Below are positions 1 through 5,327 of a DNA stretch of 5,327 bases, piece after piece. Source of the stretch: Helicobacteraceae bacterium. Its GTDB lineage: Bacteria > Campylobacterota > Campylobacteria > Campylobacterales > SZUA-545. The stretch is from positions 1-5,327 of the forward strand of contig JAISMA010000081.1 in the NCBI GenBank assembly GCA_031276985.1, given 5' to 3'. Both the position numbers and the translations under genes were made by a program. Each line of letters opens with the position of its first letter. Within the stretch, counting starts at the first letter, position 1. A model generated the notes under the pieces. That model was not told the DNA's origin, ran no database searches, and worked only from the letters and a program-made list of their open reading frames with translations.

Positions 1-1652
1 ACGCCGCCAACTATGGACGAATCGCTAATCACCGCGAAACGTTCGTAGTTTTCCGCGCCGATTTTCAGCGCCTCTTTGTCGATCGGTTTGACAAAACGCA
101 GATCCAGCGCGCCCGCGTTTATGCCGTTTTCGGCGAGGATTTTGCAAACGGCAAGCGCCTTTGCCGCGCCGTTGCCGTAGCCGATTAGCAGCAGTTTTTC
201 GCCGCGTTTTAGCCATTGCGCTTTGCCTAGCTCAAACGGCTCAAACGGCGCGATCTCGTGCGGGCAAAACGCGCCGCGCGGGTATCTGAACGCGCACGGC
301 TTGCCCAAACAGGCGGCAAAACGCACCGCGTCGATCAGGCTCGCCTCGTCGCGCGGGGCAAACAGCGTCATATTCGGCGCGGCGCGTAAAAAGGCGACGT
401 CCAGCGTTCCTTGATGCGTCGCGCCGTCCTCGCCGACGATTCCAGCGCGATCGATTGCGAAGATCACGGGCAGATCGTCGATCGCGCAATCGTGAATGAT
501 CTGATCGTAGCCGCGCTGCAAAAAGGTCGAGTAAATGGCGCAAAACGGCTTGAAGCCTTCTTTGGCAAGCGCGGCGCAACTTGTTACGGCGTGTTGCTCG
601 GCGATCGCCACGTCCCAGAAGCGGTTTGGAAACTCGTCGATTAGTTTGTCCAGCCCCGTTCCGCTTGGCATGGCGGCGGTAACGCCAACGATCTTGTCGT
701 CTTTGCGCGCAAGTTCAAGCAGCGCGTCTGAAAAGATTGCCGTCGCGCTCTTTGCGCCGCTTGTTTTTAGCGGTTTGCCGCTTTCTTTGTCAAACGGTCC
801 CACGCCGTGCCAATGCTCCTGCTTGCCTTGCGCGATGTCGTAGCCTTTGCCTTTGATCGTGCGGGCATGAACGACGACGGGTTTTCGCATCTCTTTGGCG
901 CGAGTTAAAACGGCGATTAACGAGTTTAGATCGTGTCCGTTTAGCGGTCCGATGTAGTCCAAACCCATCTCCTCGAACAAAATGCCCGGCGTAATCAGCC
1001 GCAAACTCTCCTCGAAACGCTTCGCCAGATACAGCAACGTTTCGTTGCCGCCGATCGCGGAGTCGATCATCGATTTGAGTTTTTGAAACCACGGCGCGGC
1101 GATCGCTCTTGAAAGCGACAGGCTAATCGCGCCGATTGGTCGCGCTATGCTCATCTCGTTGTCGTTGACGACGATAACGATCGGATATTTGCGATCGCCA
1201 AGCTCGTTTAGCGCCTCGTAAACCATGCCCGCGCTAAGCGCGCCGTCGCCGATAAGCGCAATTGGCGTGCGCTTTTGCTCTTTAAGCGCGATTGCTTTCG
1301 CCGCGCCGACCGCGACGCTTACGCTTGTGGAGCTGTGTCCCGCGATGAAATAATCAAACGCGCTCTCCTTTGGCTTGGTAAAACCGCTTACGCCGCCAAA
1401 AGTACGAAGCGTATCGAAGCTATCCCAGCGATCGGTTAGCAGCTTATGAGCGTAGGCTTGATGAGAGACGTCGAAAATAAACGGATCGCTCGCGGGATCA
1501 AAAACGCGGTGCATGGCGACGATTAGCTCCACCGCGCCAAGCGAACTCGTCAAATGCCCTCCGTTGCGGCTAACGACGTCGATGATTCTGGAGCGAATCA
1601 GCGTACAGGTTTCGTTAAGCTCGTTAAGGCTCTGCTCTTTTATCGGTTTCAA
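1..1652 (-). CDS. dxs: 1-deoxy-D-xylulose-5-phosphate synthase, C-terminus cut off by window edge
   Basis: Cytoplasmic thiamine-diphosphate enzyme that condenses pyruvate with glyceraldehyde 3-phosphate to give 1-deoxy-D-xylulose 5-phosphate and CO2, the first step of the MEP isoprenoid pathway. I translated 550 uninterrupted codons; the family is about 600-640 residues, so roughly the last 50-60 are missing. Visible family signatures: NGGHL with His33, AGHSSTS with His106, the ThDP/Mg motif GDGALSAG (135-142) followed by NDNEMSI (163-169), DVAIAEQHAVT with the catalytic Glu352, and DRAGIVGEDGATHQG (401-415). The reading ends in SDSSIVGG in the C-terminal transketolase domain. The start is TTG at 1652-1650: the same frame has a stop at 1700-1698, and no ATG, GTG or other TTG lies between. 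The next candidates fall inside the conserved N-terminal core. GGAAGG lies 9 nt upstream. The TTG overlaps the fliH stop as TTGA, which suggests translational coupling. Identity is very secure; the start is likely. Confidence 0.97.
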   Translation of the reverse strand, partial: MKPIKEQSLNELNETCTLIRSRIIDVVSRNGGHLTSSLGAVELIVAMHRVFDPASDPFIFDVSHQAYAHKLLTDRWDSFDTLRTFGGVSGFTKPKESAFDYFIAGHSSTSVSVAVGAAKAIALKEQKRTPIALIGDGALSAGMVYEALNELGDRKYPIVIVVNDNEMSIARPIGAISLSLSRAIAAPWFQKLKSMIDSAIGGNETLLYLAKRFEESLRLITPGILFEEMGLDYIGPLNGHDLNSLIAVLTRAKEMRKPVVVHARTIKGKGYDIAQGKQEHWHGVGPFDKESGKPLKTSGAKSATAIFSDALLELARKDDKIVGVTAAMPSGTGLDKLIDEFPNRFWDVAIAEQHAVTSCAALAKEGFKPFCAIYSTFLQRGYDQIIHDCAIDDLPVIFAIDRAGIVGEDGATHQGTLDVAFLRAAPNMTLFAPRDEASLIDAVRFAACLGKPCAFRYPRGAFCPHEIAPFEPFELGKAQWLKRGEKLLLIGYGNGAAKALAVCKILAENGINAGALDLRFVKPIDKEALKIGAENYERFAVISDSSIVGG

Positions 1653-2461
1653 CCGCTGCCGCCTTCCAAAATGCTTTTTTTGATCGCCATAAATCTGCTA
1701 TGCAGTTGCGCGTCGATATTGCCTGCGTCGCTACGGATAATCACGCCGCCCGCCGCGACGGCGCGATCGGGCGCGATCTCGATTCTAGCGTCGTCTTTAA
1801 GCGCTTCGCCGACGGCGGCAAGATCGGCGGGATTAACCTTGATTGAGATTTTCAGCGCCTCTTTTATGCCGCTAAGTAGCGACGCGGCAAGCGACGCGGC
1901 GATCTTCGCGCTGTTTTCGCCGATCTCGATCGTAAGCACTTCGTTGGCAATCTCCACCGCGACGCTCGTAAGCTCTTTTTCAATGGAAACGGCGTGATCG
2001 GCAAACTCTTTCAGCGCCGTATCGAGTTTGACGATCGATTCGACAAGCTGCGCCTTTTTCGTCTCCACTTCGCCTAGCAACCTGTTTGTCGCCTCAAGCT
2101 CGCCCGCTCTTTTGCCGTCGTCGTAGGAGCGGTTTTTTTCGCTTTCGAGTCTCTCGGCGAAATCGCTCTCCTGCTTTTCAAGCCTTATTTGCAGTTTCGC
2201 CACGTTATCGGCGAAGCCCTCCACCTTTTTGACGAGATTTACCACCAGATCGTTTTCGGCAAGCTGTTTGGCGCGAATATCCTCAAGCGTATTTTTTGCC
2301 TCGCCGACAAAACCGCTTTCAAGCGTCGCGTTCATAACGGGCGCGGCGCGGCGCGGCGGGGCGCTCTCTTTGACCGACGCGATCGATTCGTCAAAGTTTT
2401 TGAACTCGTATTTGACGATTCTGTGCGCCTCAAGGCGATCGGGACTGATGATGATCTCCAT
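1649..2461 (-). CDS. fliH: flagellar export ATPase regulator / C-ring anchor FliH
   Basis: Cytoplasmic peripheral component of the flagellar type III export apparatus. In the family, FliH dimerises, binds and regulates the ATPase FliI and tethers it to the C-ring through FliN. The 270-residue product has the expected plan. A short N-terminal segment (about 1-22, ending AHRIVKYEFKNF) is the region where FliN-binding occurs in relatives. A Ser/Pro/Ala-rich linker (28-42) follows. Next comes a long charged, heptad-like stretch (about 50-165) expected to be coiled coil. The globular C-terminal FliH/YscL-type domain (about 160-265) ends with D222...AAGGVIIRSDAGNID. The length is close to Campylobacterota FliH and longer than the roughly 230-residue enterobacterial form. 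It follows fliG with a 1-base overlap (TAATG), and its TGA is embedded in the dxs start. A TGA lies two codons upstream of the ATG in the same frame, so no earlier start exists. fliI is not adjacent, so its partner must be encoded elsewhere. Confidence 0.95.
   Translation of the reverse strand: MEIIISPDRLEAHRIVKYEFKNFDESIASVKESAPPRRAAPVMNATLESGFVGEAKNTLEDIRAKQLAENDLVVNLVKKVEGFADNVAKLQIRLEKQESDFAERLESEKNRSYDDGKRAGELEATNRLLGEVETKKAQLVESIVKLDTALKEFADHAVSIEKELTSVAVEIANEVLTIEIGENSAKIAASLAASLLSGIKEALKISIKVNPADLAAVGEALKDDARIEIAPDRAVAAGGVIIRSDAGNIDAQLHSRFMAIKKSILEGGSG
1662..1667 (-). promoter_or_regulatory. Shine-Dalgarno for dxs (TTG start)
   Basis: On the minus strand GGAAGG is followed by 9 nt and then TTG. 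It lies inside the last codons of fliH (the Glu-Gly-Gly region). Together with the lack of any other start in the open frame, it supports the TTG start of dxs. Moderate confidence, because the motif is also explained by the amino acids it encodes. Confidence 0.6.
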
Positions 2462-3486
2462 TATTCAACCACCTCTTCCTCGCCGCCCATTTCGATTACG
2501 CCCTGCTCGGCAAGCTGTTGCACGCCGTCTACGATCTTTCTTTGCGCCGCTTCCACCTCGCGCACCTTTACCGCGCCAAGATACTGAAGCTCTTCGCGCA
2601 TAGTGTCCGCCGCCCGTTGCGACATATTTGAAAAAAACTTGTCCCTAAGCGGATCGGAAGCGGTTTTAAGCGCCAGCGTAAGCTCTTTTTTGTCGACCGA
2701 TCGCAAAATCTCGCGGACGGATTGATTGTCGAGTTTGATAATGTCCTCGAAGGTAAACATCATCTCCTTGATTGAGCTTGCCAGCGATTCGTCGATCTGC
2801 TCGATATACGCCAGCGTCGCCTTGCTCGCCTTTTGCCCCAAGCGGTTGAATATGTCCGCCACCGCGCGCGGTCCGCCCACTTCGACCTTGTAAGTCGTGA
2901 GCGATTCCAGTTTTTTTTCAAGCACCGCCGAAACCCTTTTAATGACGGCGGGCGAAATATCGCCCAAATTCGCCATACGCATCGCCACCTCGCCGCGCAG
3001 ATCATCGGGAAACAAACTAAGCGTCTCCGCCGCCGCGCTTGCGTCCATGTGCGCCAAAATCAGCGCGATTGTCTGCGGATGTTCGTTCAGAACGAAATCG
3101 GAAAGCTGCTGCGGCTTGATTTTGCCAAGATAGCCAAAATTCTGCCCCGATTGCATTGATTTTTGGAGTTTTTCCAGCACCTTTCGCGCCTCTTCCGGTC
3201 CAAGCGCTTTGTACAGAATTTCTTTGGCGTACTCCATGCCGCCGCTACTGATATATTGATTGGATTGAAAGATCGCGTAGAACTCTTCTAACACCGCCAT
3301 GCCAAGCTGTTTATCCACGTTTTTGGACAACGCGATATATTTTGAAACTTCGGTGATAGTATCCACGTCCAAATGCGTGAAAACCTGCGCGCTAACGTCT
3401 TCGCCCATTTGCATAAGAAAAATAGCGGTTTTCTCCGCCATTGACATCTCTTCAAACTGCGATTGCAGATGCGACGGCAACGTCAT
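2461..3486 (-). CDS. fliG: flagellar motor switch protein FliG
   Basis: Rotor protein at the top of the C-ring. It binds the FliF C-terminus, contacts FliM, and interacts with the MotA stator to generate torque and switching. The product is 341 residues, normal for the family (about 330-345). Visible plan: N-terminal FliF-binding domain (about 1-108); middle domain with the EHPQ motif at 135-138; Gly-Gly hinge at 204-205; C-terminal domain with the MFXF motif (MFTF, 243-246); and the torque helix. By alignment to Salmonella FliG, the torque charges K264, R281, D288/D289 and R297 correspond here to K274, R291, E298/E299 and K307, so all charges are kept with conservative swaps. The tail is acidic (GEEEVVE). 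The ATG follows the fliF stop after 9 nt with a strong AAGGAG; an in-frame TAA four codons before the ATG excludes a longer start. An A8 tract occurs at codons 190-192. Identity is certain. Confidence 0.98.
   Translation of the reverse strand: MTLPSHLQSQFEEMSMAEKTAIFLMQMGEDVSAQVFTHLDVDTITEVSKYIALSKNVDKQLGMAVLEEFYAIFQSNQYISSGGMEYAKEILYKALGPEEARKVLEKLQKSMQSGQNFGYLGKIKPQQLSDFVLNEHPQTIALILAHMDASAAAETLSLFPDDLRGEVAMRMANLGDISPAVIKRVSAVLEKKLESLTTYKVEVGGPRAVADIFNRLGQKASKATLAYIEQIDESLASSIKEMMFTFEDIIKLDNQSVREILRSVDKKELTLALKTASDPLRDKFFSNMSQRAADTMREELQYLGAVKVREVEAAQRKIVDGVQQLAEQGVIEMGGEEEVVE
2472..2480 (-). promoter_or_regulatory. possible Shine-Dalgarno for fliH inside fliG
   Basis: AGGAAGAGG on the minus strand ends 10 nt before the fliH ATG. 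It also encodes the acidic Glu-rich tail of FliG, so the match may be partly incidental. Because fliG stops within the fliH start (TAATG), terminating ribosomes could re-initiate directly, and the site need not be strong. Confidence 0.45.
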
Positions 3487-3491
3487 CTTTG

Positions 3492-3497
3492 CTCCTT
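3492..3497 (-). promoter_or_regulatory. Shine-Dalgarno for fliG overlapping fliF stop
   Basis: The minus strand reads TAAGGAGCAAAGATG: AAGGAG is followed by 5 nt and then the fliG ATG. The fliF stop codon TAA supplies the first two bases of the Shine-Dalgarno. A ribosome terminating on fliF therefore sits on the fliG initiation site, a typical coupling geometry for subunits needed in matched amounts. Confidence 0.85.
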
Positions 3498-5187
3498 ATA
3501 TCTTTACGCCCGATTTTGTGATCTCGTCGTGTAGCAGGCTATCCACCAGTTGCGCGACCTCTTTTGGCTTCTCTTCGCACGCCTCTCTTAAACGCTCTAG
3601 CAGCACGTCGTATTTTAGCTTCTCTTCGTCCGCGCCGCTACCGATTCCTAGTTGCGCCTCGACGCGATCCCTTAGCTCCTTGAGGCGATCGCTATCCTCT
3701 TCAAGCTCGTCGTCCTCAAATTCGATCGGCTTGGGGCGCTCCTCTTCCTCGACGACGGGAATCTCCATCATGCGGTTGATAAAAGGCTTGATCACTTTCG
3801 CGTAGAAAATAAACAGCGCGATCGCGGCAAGCAGATATTGCAACGCGGGATAGATCGGATCAAAATACTTCGCCAGCCACGCAAGCGGCTCTTCGCCCGT
3901 AGGCGTAATGCCCGCTTTGAATTCAAAGTTGCTCACGGTTACCTCGTCTTTGCGATCGACGTTAAAGCCGATCGCCTGTTTGACCAAACTCTCGATCGCG
4001 CCAAGCTCCGAAGCGCTAAGCGGCGCGTACTCCAATTCGCCCTTTGCCGATCCGTCGCCCTTTGGAGCGCGATAACGCCCGTCTACGGCGACGGCGGCCG
4101 TTATGCGGTTGATCGTAGCGAATTCGCCTTTGATCTCGCTGGTTTTAGACGAAACTTCGTAGTTGATCGTATTTTCGCTTTTTTGCTCTTTTTCTCTTAA
4201 GCGATCGTCTTCTAATCCCTGAACGGGACCGATATTGCTCACCGCGCCCGGCACGCCGCCAATCTCGCGCGGACGGCTTCCTTCGCGCTTGTATTCCGAA
4301 CTTTGCTCCGATCGCGCCACGTTGTTTGGATCATAGACGACATGCGTCGAGTTTCTTTGCGAAAAATCGAAGTCGATCGTAACGCGCGCGACCGCTTTAT
4401 CGCTTCCGCCTAGAAACTGCCCTAGCATTTGAACGATCTTGTTTTCGTAGACCTGCTCGTATTCGCGCTTGAATCTTAGTTGCGATCTCGCAAGTTCTCC
4501 CGCGGTCGTCAGCGCGTCCTCTTCGCCGATCGGAATGCCTTCTTCATTGACAATACGCACGTTTTCAATCGTCAGTTTCGGCACGGCGTAAGCGACGAGG
4601 TGCTTTACGCCAAGCGCCTGTTGGCGGTTTATCTGCATTCCGTCGCGCAACGCAATCACAACGGAAGCGGTCGGCGGTACTTCTTTGCTAACGAACACCG
4701 ACTCTTTTGGAATCGCCAGATGCACCTTCGCGCTTTTAACGCTATCCAAACTCTCGATCGTGGCGCTTAATTCGCCCTCGCGCGCGCGAAGCAGTTTAAC
4801 CTGTTGATCGAAATCCGTCGCGCCAAACTCCTGCGCGTCAAACAGCTCGAAACCCGGACGGCTATCTCGCGGCAAGCCTTGCGTCGCCATATTCATTCTA
4901 ACGCGATTGACCTGCTCTTTCGGAACAAAGATTACTCCCTCTTCGGGGATTTTGAATTTGACGCCTTGCGTTTCAAGTTGCTGGACGATCAGACCCGCGT
5001 CTTTGGCGCTAAGATCGCCAAACAGCTCGCGGTAACCGTCGTCGTAGTTTTTGGGGCTGGCGTAAACGATTAAAAGCGCGACCAAAGCCACGACGCCAAC
5101 TAACGCGGCTAAAATCGTCGCCTTTTGTTTCGCGTTCAACCGCTTGGTTAGCGCGCTTAATTGCTGGACGAGAGCTTTAATATCCAA
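3496..5187 (-). CDS. fliF: flagellar MS-ring protein FliF
   Basis: Inner-membrane protein whose oligomer forms the MS ring, the base on which the rotor and export gate assemble. The product is 563 residues, close to Campylobacterota FliF. Visible order: short cytoplasmic N-terminus; first membrane helix about 23-43; periplasmic YscJ/FliF-type ring-building domains (about 50-220) with GLPRDSRPGFELFD (94-107) and VKSAKVHLAIP (140-150); the third ring-building domain (about 225-415) interrupted by a polar stretch with GGVPGAVSNIGPVQGL (300-315); second membrane helix about 439-458; an acidic cytoplasmic linker (470-490); and the FliG-binding C-terminus (about 515-560, KYDVLLERLREACEE). The start is TTG, not ATG: a stop (TAG, the hisC terminator) lies two codons upstream in the same frame, and the first ATG lies too deep in the protein. 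A strong GGAGG 6 nt upstream supports TTG. The identity is certain. Confidence 0.98.
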   Translation of the reverse strand: MDIKALVQQLSALTKRLNAKQKATILAALVGVVALVALLIVYASPKNYDDGYRELFGDLSAKDAGLIVQQLETQGVKFKIPEEGVIFVPKEQVNRVRMNMATQGLPRDSRPGFELFDAQEFGATDFDQQVKLLRAREGELSATIESLDSVKSAKVHLAIPKESVFVSKEVPPTASVVIALRDGMQINRQQALGVKHLVAYAVPKLTIENVRIVNEEGIPIGEEDALTTAGELARSQLRFKREYEQVYENKIVQMLGQFLGGSDKAVARVTIDFDFSQRNSTHVVYDPNNVARSEQSSEYKREGSRPREIGGVPGAVSNIGPVQGLEDDRLREKEQKSENTINYEVSSKTSEIKGEFATINRITAAVAVDGRYRAPKGDGSAKGELEYAPLSASELGAIESLVKQAIGFNVDRKDEVTVSNFEFKAGITPTGEEPLAWLAKYFDPIYPALQYLLAAIALFIFYAKVIKPFINRMMEIPVVEEEERPKPIEFEDDELEEDSDRLKELRDRVEAQLGIGSGADEEKLKYDVLLERLREACEEKPKEVAQLVDSLLHDEITKSGVKI

Positions 5188-5190
5188 ACG

Positions 5191-5327
5191 CTACCTCCAC
5201 AGATCGCCAAAGAGCTTGAAAAAGCGATCGTTTTCGCTTTGCAAACCGATCGTAACGCGAATGGCGTTAAGATTGTAACTTGCCAGATCGCGCACAATCA
5301 TGCCGCGTTTGAGTAGCGCGTTTGCGG
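5191..5327 (-). CDS. hisC: histidinol-phosphate aminotransferase, C-terminal 44 residues only
   Basis: Only the 3' end is in the window; the gene continues beyond the right edge. The readable peptide begins ANALLKRGMIVRDLASY, continues NLNAIRVTIG and ends FFKLFGDLWR before a TAG stop. This matches the C-terminal small domain of HisC, a PLP-dependent aminotransferase of histidine biosynthesis that converts imidazole acetol phosphate plus glutamate to histidinol phosphate plus 2-oxoglutarate. The Arg of the IRVTIG motif corresponds to the conserved arginine that binds the substrate carboxylate in this fold. Other fold-type I aminotransferases share this pattern. The position immediately upstream of fliF, as I recall for Campylobacter hisC, makes HisC the best call. 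It ends 3 nt before fliF. Confidence 0.85.
   Translation of the reverse strand, partial: ANALLKRGMIVRDLASYNLNAIRVTIGLQSENDRFFKLFGDLWR
5194..5198 (-). promoter_or_regulatory. Shine-Dalgarno for fliF (decides a TTG start)
   Basis: The minus strand reads GGAGGTAGCGTTTG: a consensus GGAGG, 6 nt, then TTG. It is encoded within the last Trp-Arg codons of hisC and directly touches the hisC TAG. This strong site, at near-ideal spacing, is the main support for TTG as the fliF start codon. Confidence 0.85.

Larger units (their letters stand above)
80..5252. repeat. dispersed over-represented palindrome CGATCG
   Basis: I counted 28 copies of CGATCG, against about 1.5 expected for this length and composition. 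Five are extended to GCGATCGC (at 601, 1099, 1191, 3685 and 3818). By gene: dxs 9, fliH 5, fliG 1, fliF 11, hisC fragment 2. They fall in three coding phases: 17 place ATC as an Ile codon, 9 encode Asp-Arg as GAT CG, and 2 read CGA TCG (Arg-Ser). The core is the same as the HIP1 octamer known from cyanobacteria. I list it as a composition-level sequence feature, with no proven function. Confidence 0.85.

Noticed and set aside
241..579. 112-codon minus-strand frame, very Arg-rich
   Set aside because: Out-of-frame reading of dxs on the same strand; the dxs frame is continuous and carries all family motifs.
1554..1997. 147-codon plus-strand open frame, antisense to dxs and fliH
   Set aside because: Lies entirely over two secure genes; its Ala/Ser/Leu-rich product resembles nothing and follows from GC-rich codons read in reverse.
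2189..2603. Two overlapping plus-strand open frames opposite fliH and the end of fliG
   Set aside because: They overlap each other in different frames as well as the real genes; typical shadow frames.
2760..3005. 81-codon minus-strand frame inside fliG
   Set aside because: Out-of-frame Arg/Trp-rich reading of fliG. It is relevant only as the tail that would follow a one-base deletion in the A8 tract.
3487..3495. fliF-fliG gap as a possible promoter site
   Set aside because: Nine bases, fully occupied by the Shine-Dalgarno and spacer; no sigma-70, sigma-28 or sigma-54 type element can be supported here or at the other junctions.
3299..3805. 168-codon plus-strand open frame, antisense to the fliG/fliF junction
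   Set aside because: It is the complement of two clearly real genes, has a low-complexity Ser-rich translation, no convincing Shine-Dalgarno, and crosses the gene junction.
3838..4200. 120-codon plus-strand open frame opposite fliF
   Set aside because: Antisense shadow of the FliF periplasmic region; no independent coding evidence.
1..5327. A hidden novel system (defence, mobile element, RNA, CRISPR)
   Set aside because: The five genes cover the window almost without gaps, all in conserved order and with standard domains; no leftover sequence is long enough to hold another element.

Overview
The whole window is coding, and every real gene lies on the minus strand. In transcription order (right to left) it carries the 3' end of hisC, then complete fliF, fliG and fliH, then dxs, which runs off the left edge. 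The gene order hisC-fliF-fliG-fliH-dxs, with no fliI after fliH, is from memory the arrangement in Campylobacter jejuni; Helicobacter pylori has the same fliF-fliG-fliH-dxs block. The protein sequences also look like that group (for example the FliG segments around LGKIKPQQL and EHPQTIALILAHM, and the Dxs segment SAGMVYEALNELGD). I therefore place the source in the Campylobacterota (former Epsilonproteobacteria). By eye the base composition is a little over 50% G+C, far above Campylobacter or Helicobacter, so this is a GC-rich member or an uncultured relative; genus and species cannot be read from the sequence.

Layout: 5327-5191, C-terminal 44 codons of histidinol-phosphate aminotransferase (hisC). 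5187-3496, fliF, the MS-ring protein. 3486-2461, fliG, the rotor/switch protein. 2461-1649, fliH, the regulator and C-ring anchor of the export ATPase. 1652-1, dxs, the first enzyme of the MEP isoprenoid pathway, lacking only its last few dozen residues. Junctions are very tight: 3 nt between hisC and fliF, 9 nt between fliF and fliG, a 1-base overlap (TAATG) between fliG and fliH, and a 4-base overlap (TTGA) between fliH and dxs. At the first two junctions the upstream stop codon touches or lies inside the Shine-Dalgarno of the next gene. This fits one polycistronic, translationally coupled unit. No intergenic space exceeds 9 nt, and I see no promoter, terminator, RNA gene, mobile element or CRISPR.

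How the genes work together: FliF builds the inner-membrane MS ring, FliG attaches to its cytoplasmic C-terminus and transmits torque from the stator, and FliH links the export ATPase to the C-ring. HisC and Dxs are metabolic enzymes sharing the operon, with no evident role in the flagellum.

I do not see a previously undescribed system. The points most worth a second look are a strong excess of the palindrome CGATCG (28 copies against about 1.5 expected), TTG starts in both fliF and dxs, and an A8 tract inside fliG.
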